A DNA stretch of 64,000 nt from Bernardetiaceae bacterium (GTDB taxonomy: Bacteria > Bacteroidota > Bacteroidia > Cytophagales > Thermoflexibacteraceae). This document shows, one piece after another, positions 9,101-17,362 of the stretch. Under the pieces are notes generated by a model. It made no database searches. It had not been told where the DNA came from and worked only from the letters and a program-made list of their open reading frames with translations. How positions within the stretch are numbered: the first letter of the stretch is position 1; each line of letters opens with the position of its first letter. A program made the translations under genes and the position numbers. The stretch lies in NCBI GenBank assembly GCA_025057115.1, contig JANWWZ010000002.1, positions 1-64,000 of the forward strand, read 5' to 3'.

Positions 9101-10801
9101 GTTCCTGACTCCGATAAGCCTCGCCAGCGGCGCTATCAAGCTAAAATTGACCGCTACGAAGGCAACATTTTAGAACTGGTGTTTGATTCTGCGCGCTATA
9201 GCAAGCGCATCCATCGCTATCGCAATAAAATTGAGCGCTGGAAGAAAAAGCTCAATCTTATCGATTCTCCCAAATTAACTAAGCAGGAAATAACTTTAGA
9301 TTCAACCAAATTGAAGAAAAAAATCAAAAAAATTGACCGAAGAATAGAGCGCTTGCACAATCGTTTAGCTCAAGTGGAAGCTCGCCAAAAGGCAAAGACT
9401 GAACAACCGCCCAAACCTACTGGTGCGGTAGCTACCCTTGCTCGTTTACTCACTTCGGTGCAAAATGTGCAGTTTAACTACGATGTTACGCACAATACTC
9501 TAATTCCAGGAGTGCTTACCGTGCCGCGCTTTCTGGGCATGGACCGCAATTTCATCAATCCAGGCTGGGCTTTTATTCTCGGTGGGCAAAATCCAGATAT
9601 TAAAAGTCGGCTAGCACAAAACGGCGCCATTTCGGTAAGTCCTTTCCAAAACAATTCTTTTACTCAAGGACGAAATAGTAATCTCCAAGTTACAGCCAAC
9701 CTCTCTCCTTTAAGAGACTTTGATTTGCGCATTGAGTGGCGCAAAATAACTACAGGCAATTATAGCGAAGTATTTCGCTTTAACCCTGCCATAGGCAAAC
9801 ATGAATCCCAATCTCCCATGCGCAACGGACAATATAGCGTCAGTTTCAACATCCTGCCTACAGCCTTTGCCCGAGACAATTCAGCTAACATCTCTCCTAT
9901 TTTCGACCAGTTCATTGCCAACCGAGAGATTATCCGCCGAAGGCTGGAAACCCAAATTCCTGGAGCGGTCATAGAGCCCAACAGCCAAGATGTACTCATT
10001 CCAGCATTCATTGCGGCTTATACGGGCAAAAGCGCTGATAGACAACCTCTTTCAGCTTTTCCGCGCATTCCCTTGCCCAACTGGCAACTTACTTTCACTG
10101 GCTTGACTCAACTGGACTTTTTCAAGCAGTATTTCCGCCAAATTCAAGTAAGGCATAGTTATAAGAGCGAGTACAACGTAGGCAGTTTCACTTCTTCGCT
10201 TTTCTACGGAGCTGATTTCCTGCAGCTCAACATTCGCGAGCACGCTTTGCCTTTGCCATTGATCGACCCGGTTTCTCAAACTATCGTTCCTATCCTAGTC
10301 ATGAGCCAAGTGAACATTGACGAGAATTTCTCACCCCTTTTAGGGCTCAACATGCGCACCACTAAAAACATGACCATTACTCTCAACTACAACAAACGCC
10401 GCACGTTGGGATTAACGCTCAACAATGCCCAAGTAAGCGAAATGCGCAGCGACGATTTGACCATGGACGTAGGTTTCACCAAAGCCAATTTGCGCATTCC
10501 TTTCAAAATTAACGGCAGCTATATTGCTCTAAAAAACGACCTGACTTTCCGCATGTCCTTTACAGTGCGGGATACGCGCACTGTTCAGCGGCGCATTCAA
10601 GATGGCATTCAGGAAAGCATCGTTACAATGGGCAACTATAATTTACAATTGCGTCCTACGTTAAACTACGTAATCAATCAGCAAGTGAGCATCCAGTTCT
10701 ACTTTGATCGGCAAATTAACAATCCGCGCGTATCTAACTCCTTCCGAAGAACCAATACAGCTTTCGGGTTCCAAGTGCGCTTTAACTTGTCGCAGTTGTA
10801 A
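3182..10801 (+). CDS. sprA: cell-surface protein SprA, type IX secretion translocon
   Basis: SprA is the giant outer-membrane beta-barrel through which type IX secretion substrates leave the cell, and it is needed for gliding in Bacteroidota. The 2,539 residues match the family size (about 2,300-2,500) at the upper end. A signal peptide occupies residues 1-25 (LCLLWLLTGIDQAQG). Family features include repeated GTDY-type segments near 455-465 and 719-725, long Asn/Arg-rich beta-strand stretches, and a C-terminus ending in alternating aromatic strands (FGFQVRFNLSQL) as in barrel proteins. Unusual is a highly basic, predicted helical insertion at about residues 1930-2080, with dense Arg/Lys runs such as KRIHRYRNKIERWKKK. 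The gene stands alone between gatB and parC, 46 bases before parC. Confidence 0.95.
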   Translation: MLRKCNLAGCLCLLWLLTGIDQAQGQGNQPRSSRQSPLTQVTASQPAADTTEVEEPDTTRLGSGIERKAATKPFSLRDREIERYAGFWTPYRQRISPLLGKPFSQKIELDSSGKFYYLQPRIGNLNHRLPMRVPYRQLEQARTAELYQQYFRTLSRAADGTDPVKVSNRLIPPIKLPPLVNRLFGGDQIDLQPNGSIMLDLGGKWQRVENPQILLRQQRNGGLFFDQQIQLNSLGKIGSKLNLNFNWDTKSLFQFDNTFLTGYTGQEEDIIQEVKVGNVSMPVSNGLITGGQNLFGVKTRLRFGKLWISAIASQSRGTVETMRIRGGAQVRHFEIRADSYDENRHFFLGQFFRHNYEPSLKTIPVITSGVVVTRVEVYVTNRNNNTQTLRNIVALLDLGEGQPFRANNPHITPAAGRVPTDNAANRLFTVLESNPHVRDPDQLSQVLEQQLGLVRGTDYEMLRGARKLQPNEFVLHPHLGYISLVTPLRNDEILAVSFEYTYNGKVYRVGELTENYQNRPNNDIIILKMLRPSTIRRDLPTWDLMMKNIYSLQTQPLERTNFRLQIVYRDDATGIDNPSLHEGANLKDVPLVQVMRLDLLNPNNDPQPDGNIDFIEGITVDSRNGRIIFPVLEPFGSHLEKQFIPQLEQQLINQYVFNELYRGTRMDAMLLTSKSKFFLKGSYQSASSGEIRLNGINIARNSVQVRAGGTLLTEGTDYTVDYQMGTVRITNAGILSSGKEIVIQYERQDMFNFQTRNLVGTDVEYRFNNNFRVHTTLMHLNERPNITRVSIGTEPTRNTLWGLGLNYRKESRWLTRMIDALPLVSTKAPSTVAFSSDFAQIIPGANQLIAKNGGTSFIDDFEGAEVPYELGRQPQAWALGSTPEQFRPLNSSNPLEYSYRRARLAWYTVDNTVFFNRGLGQSPPGNITQQDRCNHYVRPIAFDEIFRGRDPQMLNNPDMTMDLAFYPDERGMYNYNPNLTPEGRLPNPRQNFGAITRGITHDIDFDNINIQYIEFWLLDPFIRGVNGQIVRNVNGRNIATNNTTGGKLFFNLGNISEDYIPDGRHGFENGLPTNDSDRDTVRTAWGIVTRKPYLTNAFAAEPGARARQDVGMDGLNDQQERTFFRNYLNQVRGRVSGAAYASIERDPSGDNFAYYLSDEATAQDLKVFDRYKFFNGMEGNSPEGAGTQSNSFLPDNEDLNRDNTLNQIDAYYEYEIDLRPGQLENNPFVVDRVVTSSRTSCNENVTWYLFRIPIRNFTRKVGDINDFKSIRFIRIYLTDWQEPVVLRMAHFQFIGSQWRPFLESLEKPGLQTPREPARTILTVSSVNIEENGPEKTESGRTPYVLPPGFIRDLDFASNTQARRNEQSLRLCVENLADRDARAVYKNYIVDMVNYQRIKMFVHVSPFNRFVPLNEGDIKVFVRFGTDFTENYYEIEMPSIVTPLGTTIAEEIWPEENSLDIAVMDLVNAKAERNRLGLSLRLPYITHIDRFQVTVVGNPDLSNVQTIMIGIRNPESQDGKAHSACIWVNELRVAGFNRQPGWAVQARLNATLADLAILNASMRYASPFFGGIQDKISQRTREHSLEYDIASTVQLHKLGLERVGFSIPMFVSYERRLTTPYFNPLDPDMPLKLALQTRPNAQALGLAHLVREETIRRSLNFTNVRKTKLRQDAKNHLWDVENFAFNLAYSDAFNTNIRTAEYIERFTKIGLQYNYNNSTATPLEPFKRVVFLDAPYLKFLKDFNINPLPASITFSGDIDRRFIKTQLRNSDLNTFGISPFFEKAFTFNRSYNVRWSLTRSLGMDYTAQAFSIIDEPAGEINNELVDSRRNVTRRDSVINNLLRLGRMKNFVQTIGVQYDVPFRLFPATDWLNANARYQAGYTWTAGAIGIADTLGNTMQNNNNLRITGQMNMRTLYNKSPLLRSLTSSNKQQAQQAPTEVWGQAKKRRLQTRIERNKKRRSKLLGETPPRDASSVPDSDKPRQRRYQAKIDRYEGNILELVFDSARYSKRIHRYRNKIERWKKKLNLIDSPKLTKQEITLDSTKLKKKIKKIDRRIERLHNRLAQVEARQKAKTEQPPKPTGAVATLARLLTSVQNVQFNYDVTHNTLIPGVLTVPRFLGMDRNFINPGWAFILGGQNPDIKSRLAQNGAISVSPFQNNSFTQGRNSNLQVTANLSPLRDFDLRIEWRKITTGNYSEVFRFNPAIGKHESQSPMRNGQYSVSFNILPTAFARDNSANISPIFDQFIANREIIRRRLETQIPGAVIEPNSQDVLIPAFIAAYTGKSADRQPLSAFPRIPLPNWQLTFTGLTQLDFFKQYFRQIQVRHSYKSEYNVGSFTSSLFYGADFLQLNIREHALPLPLIDPVSQTIVPILVMSQVNIDENFSPLLGLNMRTTKNMTITLNYNKRRTLGLTLNNAQVSEMRSDDLTMDVGFTKANLRIPFKINGSYIALKNDLTFRMSFTVRDTRTVQRRIQDGIQESIVTMGNYNLQLRPTLNYVINQQVSIQFYFDRQINNPRVSNSFRRTNTAFGFQVRFNLSQL

Positions 10802-10847
10802 GTAGGCTTCAATAAAAAAATATATTTTCGCATAAAAAATTGATTGC

Positions 10848-13319
10848 ATGGAATCCCCTGGCACTACCCAAGTAACCTTGCCTGTTTCAGGCATGTATGA
10901 AAATTGGTTTTTGGACTATGCTTCTTACGTAATTTTAGAGCGCGCCGTTCCAGCAATAGAAGATGGACTGAAGCCCGTCCAGCGCCGCATTTTGCATGCT
11001 ATGAGAGAAATGGAGGATGGACGCTATCACAAAGTAGCCAATATCATCGGTCAAACGATGCAATATCATCCTCATGGCGATGCCTCCATCAGCGAAGCAT
11101 TGGTGAACTTAGGGCAAAAAGAATTACTCATCGATACACAAGGCAACTGGGGAGACATTCGCACAGGAGACGGAGCTGCGGCTCCTCGCTATATCGAAGC
11201 CCGCCTGAGCAAATTTGCTTTAGAAGTGGTTTTCAATCCGCAAATCACGCAATGGCAAGCCTCCTACGATGGGCGAAAAAAAGAGCCCATTACCTTACCT
11301 GTTAAGTTCCCCCTCTTGTTGGCACAAGGAGCCGAAGGCATTGCCGTAGGGCTTTCTACCAAAATTTTACCACACAACTTTTGCGAGCTCATTCGGGCTT
11401 CTATCGATTTGCTCAAAGGCAAAAAGGTAGAAATTTTCCCCGACTTCCCCACAGGTGGACTGATAGACGTGAGCCAGTACCGACAAGGGCGCAAGGGGGG
11501 CAAAGTGCGCATTCGGGCACGGATTGAAGAACTGGACAGCAAAACGCTGGTTATCAGAGAAATACCATACGGCACGACCACTACCAGCCTTATTGAATCC
11601 ATCGTTAAAGCCAACGAAGCAGGAAAAATCAAAATCAAGAAAGTAGTGGATAACACTGCCAAAGAAGTAGAAATACTCATTCACCTTGAGCCTAAAACCT
11701 CCCCTGATATTGCCATCGGCGCCTTGTACGCCTTTACCGACTGCGAAATAAGCGTTTCTACTAATGCATGTGTAATTGTGGATAACAAACCGCAGTTTTT
11801 AGGTGTGGATGAAATTTTGCGCTTCAGCACTGAACGCACAGTAGAACTTCTGCGCCGCGAACTGGAAATCAAACGCGCGCAATTACAGGAAAAAATCCTC
11901 TATGCTTCCTTAGAAAAAATTTTTATCGAAAACCGCATCTACCGCCAAATAGAAGAGTGTACCACTTGGGAAGGAGTTCTTCAAACAATCCAAAAGGGAA
12001 TTAGCCCCTACCAACAGCAATTTTACCGCCCTATTACCCAGCAAGATATTCTTGCTTTAACGGAAATTAAAATCAAGCGCATTTCTAAGTACGATGCCTT
12101 CCAAGCCGAAGAACAGATGCGCCAACTAAACCAAGAACTCTCGCAGGTTGAACATCATTTAGCCAATCTTACTCAGTACGCTATCAGTTACTTTAAAAAT
12201 TTGCTGGCAAAATACGGCAAAGGCAGGGAGCGCAAAACTGAAATCCGCACTTTTGATGACATTGAGGCTACCAAGGTAGCTGCTACCAATCAAAAACTTT
12301 ATATCAACCGACAAGAAGGATTTATTGGCTTTGGCTTGAAAAAAGACCAAGACGCCGAACCCCTATGCGACTGCTCAGATATTGACGATATTATTGTTTT
12401 TTTGCGCAATGGAACGTTTAAGGTTGTCAAAATAGCTGAAAAAGTTTTTGTTGGAAAAGACATCATTCACGCGGAAGTATTTAACAAGGACGATGAGCGC
12501 CGCACTTTCAACATGGCGTATTTAGATGGAGAAAGTGGTATTACCTATGTGAAACGCTTCCAAATAGGCGGCATTACGCGAGATAAAGAATACGACCTCA
12601 CCAAAGGAACGCCAGGCTCTAAAGTGCTCTATTTTAGTTCCAATCCCAACGGCGAGGCTGAAACCGTTACTGTTACCCTTACTCCAGGTTGCAAGGCAAA
12701 AGTCAAAGTGTTCGACTATGATTTTGCCGAACTTTCCATTAAAGGAAGAACGGCGCAGGGCAATATCTTAACGCGCTACCCAGTTAAAAGCATTAAATTC
12801 AAACTGGCAGGAGTTTCTACTTTAGGCGGAGTGGAAATTTACTACGACCCTGCCATTGGACGGCTTAACACGGAAGGGCGCGGCTATCTCGTAGGCACTT
12901 TTCACGCCAACGACACCCTCTTAGCTCTTTACAAAGACGGCACCTATGAACTTACCACCCACGACCTGACTAACCGCTACGAACCTGATCAAGTCATTAA
13001 GCTGTGTAAGTTAACAAAAAATACCATCATCTCAGCAATTTATTTTGATGGGGAAAATCAAGCCTACTACGCCAAGCGCTTCCAAGTGGAAACTAGTACT
13101 CTTGGCAAAAAATTCTTGTTTATCTCGGAGCATCCAAAGTCAAAATTACTGATGGCTTCTGCTGAAGATCCTTTGCAAATAAAAATTCAACATACAAAGG
13201 CAGATAAACAAAGTGAAACTGTCATTTACGACTTTGACATGCTGGCAGAAGTTCGCGGCTGGAAAGCACTGGGCAACCGCTTGCCATTTGCTAAAATTAA
13301 AAGTGTGGAAGTAGTATAA
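10848..13319 (+). CDS. parC: DNA topoisomerase IV subunit A (GyrA/ParC family)
   Basis: This is the DNA-cleaving subunit of a type IIA topoisomerase, which decatenates or relaxes DNA with an ATPase partner (ParE) not in the window. Length is 823 residues. The breakage-reunion domain covers about 1-460, with catalytic Arg114-Tyr115 in AAPRYIEARL. The C-terminal half (about 490-823) is a beta-pinwheel-like DNA-wrapping region without a clear canonical GyrA box, which favours ParC over GyrA. The fluoroquinolone-contact region reads HPHGDASISE, so Ala79 sits where enterobacterial GyrA/ParC have Ser. The ATG at 10848 is 46 bases after sprA. Confidence 0.9.
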   Translation: MESPGTTQVTLPVSGMYENWFLDYASYVILERAVPAIEDGLKPVQRRILHAMREMEDGRYHKVANIIGQTMQYHPHGDASISEALVNLGQKELLIDTQGNWGDIRTGDGAAAPRYIEARLSKFALEVVFNPQITQWQASYDGRKKEPITLPVKFPLLLAQGAEGIAVGLSTKILPHNFCELIRASIDLLKGKKVEIFPDFPTGGLIDVSQYRQGRKGGKVRIRARIEELDSKTLVIREIPYGTTTTSLIESIVKANEAGKIKIKKVVDNTAKEVEILIHLEPKTSPDIAIGALYAFTDCEISVSTNACVIVDNKPQFLGVDEILRFSTERTVELLRRELEIKRAQLQEKILYASLEKIFIENRIYRQIEECTTWEGVLQTIQKGISPYQQQFYRPITQQDILALTEIKIKRISKYDAFQAEEQMRQLNQELSQVEHHLANLTQYAISYFKNLLAKYGKGRERKTEIRTFDDIEATKVAATNQKLYINRQEGFIGFGLKKDQDAEPLCDCSDIDDIIVFLRNGTFKVVKIAEKVFVGKDIIHAEVFNKDDERRTFNMAYLDGESGITYVKRFQIGGITRDKEYDLTKGTPGSKVLYFSSNPNGEAETVTVTLTPGCKAKVKVFDYDFAELSIKGRTAQGNILTRYPVKSIKFKLAGVSTLGGVEIYYDPAIGRLNTEGRGYLVGTFHANDTLLALYKDGTYELTTHDLTNRYEPDQVIKLCKLTKNTIISAIYFDGENQAYYAKRFQVETSTLGKKFLFISEHPKSKLLMASAEDPLQIKIQHTKADKQSETVIYDFDMLAEVRGWKALGNRLPFAKIKSVEVV

Positions 13320-13382
13320 AAAATATTGAAATCAATTTCCACGACCTTTTTTGCACGGCAGAGAAAAACGATTGCTCAGCCT

Positions 13383-16300
13383 ATGATCACCCTTGAAAAT
13401 TTTCCCAAACTTTTAAGAGCCCTCCATTTTCGTGAAAAAAATAACGTTTTCATAAAGGAGTTTGCCAGTGGTTTTATTTTAAAAGTAGATTTCAATCAAC
13501 AAGAGCTCATTTACCCAGAGTTGCAAGGCTTGCGCGTGCACCAACGGCACATTTGCGATTTCGAAGCTAATGAAAATTTTGTTGTTTTTGAGTGCGTACA
13601 CAGACTTTTAGAAAAGGGTTATCTGCCCAAAGATATTGAACTTGAACCTCGTTGGAAAGTGGGTCACGGAGCAGGCGGAGGACGTGCCGATATTCTTGTA
13701 AAAAAACAAGATGGCAAACCCCTGCTTCTGATTGAATGCAAAACTGCTGGATATGAATTCAATAGGGCTTGGAAATACACTTTGCAAGATGGTGGACAGC
13801 TTTTTACTTACGCTCAACAAATGCAAGAGATAGAATTTTTGTGCCTGTATGCTTCTGATTTTGACGAAAAAACTCAACAAATTAAAATTGAACAAAAAAT
13901 TATTGCTCATAAAGACAATCCCAAAATTTTAGTTGAAACTAAAGGAGCCAAATCTTTTGAAAAAGCAAAAGACGTAAAAGAGCGTTACCAAGTTTGGAAA
14001 GATACGTACAAGTTAGAATACACCGAAGTAGGCATTTTTGAGCACAACATTCCGCCCTACTCTATTGGCAAAGAAACCTACACCACCGCTGACCTGGTTG
14101 TTTTGAATGAAGAAGATATTCAAAAAAAGTACAACGAATACGCAGAAATTCTCCGAAAGCACAACATTTCAGGCAGGGAAAATGCTTTTGATAAGTTGGT
14201 GAATTTGTTTCTGGCAAAAATTGTAGATGAAAAGCATAACCCTTCCAACTTGCAATTTCGATGGAAAGGAATTGCAGCGGATAATTTTTTTGATTTTATC
14301 GATAGGCTAGAAAGTTTATATGCTCGCGGAATGCAAGAGTTTTTGCATGAAGAAGTTGTTTTTGTAGAAAAGCAAATGATTATAGATGCCTTTAAAATGT
14401 TCAAAAACGACCCCGATGCTACTCGTCAAACTGTACTAGAGCATTTCAAACGACAAAAGTATTTCACCAATAGCAATTTCTCTTTTATTGATGTTCACAA
14501 TGAAAAACTTTTCTACCAAAATTTCGCCGTCTTAAAAGAAGTCGTAGAAATGATACAAAATATCAAACTCAATGGCGAGCAAGAAAATCAATTTCTTGGA
14601 GATTTGTTTGAAGGTTTTTTAGATAGAGGTATCAAGCAAACCGAGGGACAATTCTTTACCCCTTTGCCCATTGTAAAGTTTATTTTGCATTCCTTGCCAC
14701 TGGAAGAATTGCTCAAAAAACAAAATTTCGCGCCAAAAGTAATTGATTATGCTTGTGGGGCGGGGCACTTTCTTACTGAAATGGCAAGCCAACTTAAAGA
14801 AATTTCCCAACAACTTAAAACAGGCATCCAAGAAGAGCACTACTATCGCAATCTCTATGGCATTGAAAAAGAATATCGCCTTTCCAAAGTTGCAAAAGTA
14901 TCAGCTTTTATGTACAACCAAGATGAAATTCAGATCTTTTATGCCGATGCCCTTGTAAAACATCCAGAAATCCGCGATGGAAGTTTTGATATTCTCATTT
15001 CAAATCCTCCCTTTGCGGTGAAGGGCTTTTTAGAAACTCTCACAGAAAAACAAAGAGAAGAATTTGAACTTTCAAAACTTGTCAGCGACCTTTACAAAAA
15101 TAATCAAATTCAATGTTTTTTTCTAGAGCGAGCCAAGCAACTGCTTAAAACAGAAGGTATAGCAGCCATCATCGTGCCTACTTCAGTACTTTCCAATTCA
15201 GATAATTTACACATTGCAACGCGAGAAATGATACTCAAATTTTTTGATATCATTGCCTTAGTAGAACTAGGCGGCGGCACTTTTAGCAAAACAGGTACTA
15301 ATACTGTAGTGCTTTTCCTGCGAAAAAAAGAAGACAATCCTCCTTTGCAAGAGTATTACAAATTTCGCACAAATATCTGTTTTTCAGACCAATACGATGA
15401 AGAACAAATCTATGATGACAAGTACATCATTCGCCGATATTGCGAAAATTTAGATATCAAATTTGAAGATTATTTGCTCTTGCTCAAAGCTACTGATGAT
15501 CTTACACCTATTCAAAATCTATTGCAATACAACTTGTTCAAAGAATACGAAAGGGTTTTTGAGGCAAAACGAAAGCCTGAAATTATAAAGAAACAACAAA
15601 AGGAATTAGAGAACTTACCGAAGGAAATCCAGCGAAGACTTAAAAAGGAAAATCAAAAACTTACAAATGACAAACTTGAACAAGTTATCCAAGCGGAAGT
15701 AGAAAAACTACAGCAACAACACCAAAGAGATCTGAGAAGAGCGTTCATTCGTTATGTCAAGGAAATTGAAAAAGAAAAGTTGTATTATTTTTCCTTAGCG
15801 CTCTCCAATCCACAAAAGGTTCTTATCGTAAGAAGCCCTGCTGAAACCAATGAAAGAAAAAAGTTTTTAGGTTATGAGTGGAGCAGTGCGAAAGGAAGCG
15901 AGGGCATTAAATATTTAGGAGCAACTTACCAAACTGTAGAAATTGAAGCCGCCGACGATGAAGATATGCGCGTGCTGCAAAATATAGTAGCTCGCCGCGT
16001 ATTAAATACGCCCTTGTTTGACAGCATCAATCGACAAAATCCCGATAAGATTTCTTATTACATACAAAAAAACTTTGCTCTCAAAAAACGTTACACCTAC
16101 ATTCCTCAAGAAGATATACACATACGCGACTTTTTCAACGAAAAAACCGAGCCGCTTGATCTACCTGAACATTTACAACAATATGCCACTTACGCAAATG
16201 TCTACGATCTTTTAGACTTTACTCGCACAGAGTTTAACAAAGCCTTTTCCCTAACTCCTAAAAAATCTACACTAATTGATACCCAATGGTCGATGGTGAA

Positions 16301-17321
16301 ACTAGGAGAGATTGCCCAAATTCAAAAAGGCGATTCTATCACAGAAAAAGAAACAGAAAAAGGAGATGTAAAAGTTGTTGCTGGCGGAGTAGATTTTGCC
16401 TATTATCACAATCGAGCTAATAGACCTGCCAATACCATTACTGTAAGTGCCTCTGGGGTAAACGCAGGTTTTGTAAATTTCTGGAAAGAACCCATTTTCG
16501 CTTCTGATTGTATTACTATCAGAGGTAAAACTGATACAGAAACCATTTACATATTTAATTTGCTCAAATGCCTTTTGCAAAAGGAAATCTTCAAACTATC
16601 AAGAGGAGCAGCACAGCCACATGTTTATCTCCATGACATTGCTAACATCAACATTCCTCTGCCTCCTGAAGATATACAAAAACGCATAGTAGAAAGTTGC
16701 CAGTTCGTAGATGCTGAAGTAGATTTGGCTAAAAAGGAAATTGAAAAGCTGAGAAGAGAAATTGAAGAAAAATTCACTAGCCTTTATAATGCAGCTACAG
16801 AAAGAATGAGCTTAACCGATAGTGATTCTTTTGAAATTTTTATTGGCAAACGCGTTTTACAAGCAGATATTGAAGGCAAAACTAAAGATCAAGGAATACC
16901 AGTATTTAGCGCAAATGTTTTCGAGCCTTTTGGGTATATCGATAAGTATTTGATCGACGACTTTTCTGTACCCTCTGTAATATGGGGCATTGATGGCGAC
17001 TGGATGGTAAATTTCATTCCTGAAAATGTTCCGTTCTACCCAACTGATCACTGTGGAGTTTTGAGAATAAAAACCCCGAAATTAAACTATAGATATGTAG
17101 CTTGGGCTTTGAACAAAATAGGCAAAGACCTGCGTTTTTCAAGAAATTTAAGAGCTTCCATTGATAGAATAAAAAGTATATCAATTCCCGTTCCTCCCTC
17201 AGATCTTCAACGAGAACTAGTTACTCAAGCAGAAGAACTAGAAAAACAGATAGAGCATCTCAAGCAGAGAATAGCTCGAGCTCCTGAAGAGAAAAAATCT
17301 ATTTTGCGAAGATATTTATAA
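13383..17321 (+). CDS. single-chain restriction-modification enzyme (nuclease-methylase-specificity fusion)
   Basis: One 1,312-residue polypeptide carries three activities that type I systems split over HsdR, HsdM and HsdS. Residues about 20-200 resemble the HsdR N-terminal PD-(D/E)xK nuclease, with Asp103 (GGRADIL) and Glu118-Cys-Lys120 (LIECKTAG). An N6-adenine methylase follows: the SAM motif is DYACGAGHF near 453-461 and the catalytic motif NPPF is near 541-544. A charged helical insert lies at about 720-810. Two specificity half-domains follow (starting near 967 and 1148), each ending in a helix like those of HsdS (PPEDIQKRIVES, PPSDLQRELVTQ). No helicase motor is seen, so a type IIG-like enzyme cutting near a bipartite site is inferred. 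A TTG at 13326 would add 19 residues; the ATG at 13383 is preferred. It follows parC closely. Confidence 0.88.
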   Translation: MITLENFPKLLRALHFREKNNVFIKEFASGFILKVDFNQQELIYPELQGLRVHQRHICDFEANENFVVFECVHRLLEKGYLPKDIELEPRWKVGHGAGGGRADILVKKQDGKPLLLIECKTAGYEFNRAWKYTLQDGGQLFTYAQQMQEIEFLCLYASDFDEKTQQIKIEQKIIAHKDNPKILVETKGAKSFEKAKDVKERYQVWKDTYKLEYTEVGIFEHNIPPYSIGKETYTTADLVVLNEEDIQKKYNEYAEILRKHNISGRENAFDKLVNLFLAKIVDEKHNPSNLQFRWKGIAADNFFDFIDRLESLYARGMQEFLHEEVVFVEKQMIIDAFKMFKNDPDATRQTVLEHFKRQKYFTNSNFSFIDVHNEKLFYQNFAVLKEVVEMIQNIKLNGEQENQFLGDLFEGFLDRGIKQTEGQFFTPLPIVKFILHSLPLEELLKKQNFAPKVIDYACGAGHFLTEMASQLKEISQQLKTGIQEEHYYRNLYGIEKEYRLSKVAKVSAFMYNQDEIQIFYADALVKHPEIRDGSFDILISNPPFAVKGFLETLTEKQREEFELSKLVSDLYKNNQIQCFFLERAKQLLKTEGIAAIIVPTSVLSNSDNLHIATREMILKFFDIIALVELGGGTFSKTGTNTVVLFLRKKEDNPPLQEYYKFRTNICFSDQYDEEQIYDDKYIIRRYCENLDIKFEDYLLLLKATDDLTPIQNLLQYNLFKEYERVFEAKRKPEIIKKQQKELENLPKEIQRRLKKENQKLTNDKLEQVIQAEVEKLQQQHQRDLRRAFIRYVKEIEKEKLYYFSLALSNPQKVLIVRSPAETNERKKFLGYEWSSAKGSEGIKYLGATYQTVEIEAADDEDMRVLQNIVARRVLNTPLFDSINRQNPDKISYYIQKNFALKKRYTYIPQEDIHIRDFFNEKTEPLDLPEHLQQYATYANVYDLLDFTRTEFNKAFSLTPKKSTLIDTQWSMVKLGEIAQIQKGDSITEKETEKGDVKVVAGGVDFAYYHNRANRPANTITVSASGVNAGFVNFWKEPIFASDCITIRGKTDTETIYIFNLLKCLLQKEIFKLSRGAAQPHVYLHDIANINIPLPPEDIQKRIVESCQFVDAEVDLAKKEIEKLRREIEEKFTSLYNAATERMSLTDSDSFEIFIGKRVLQADIEGKTKDQGIPVFSANVFEPFGYIDKYLIDDFSVPSVIWGIDGDWMVNFIPENVPFYPTDHCGVLRIKTPKLNYRYVAWALNKIGKDLRFSRNLRASIDRIKSISIPVPPSDLQRELVTQAEELEKQIEHLKQRIARAPEEKKSILRRYL

Positions 17322-17362
17322 AATTTGCATCGTTACCTTTGAGGGAGTAACTGCCTATTTAT

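Noticed and set aside
13326-13382. TTG-started N-terminal extension of the restriction-modification enzyme
   Set aside because: TTG starts are rare in this phylum and the nuclease domain homology begins after the ATG at 13383.
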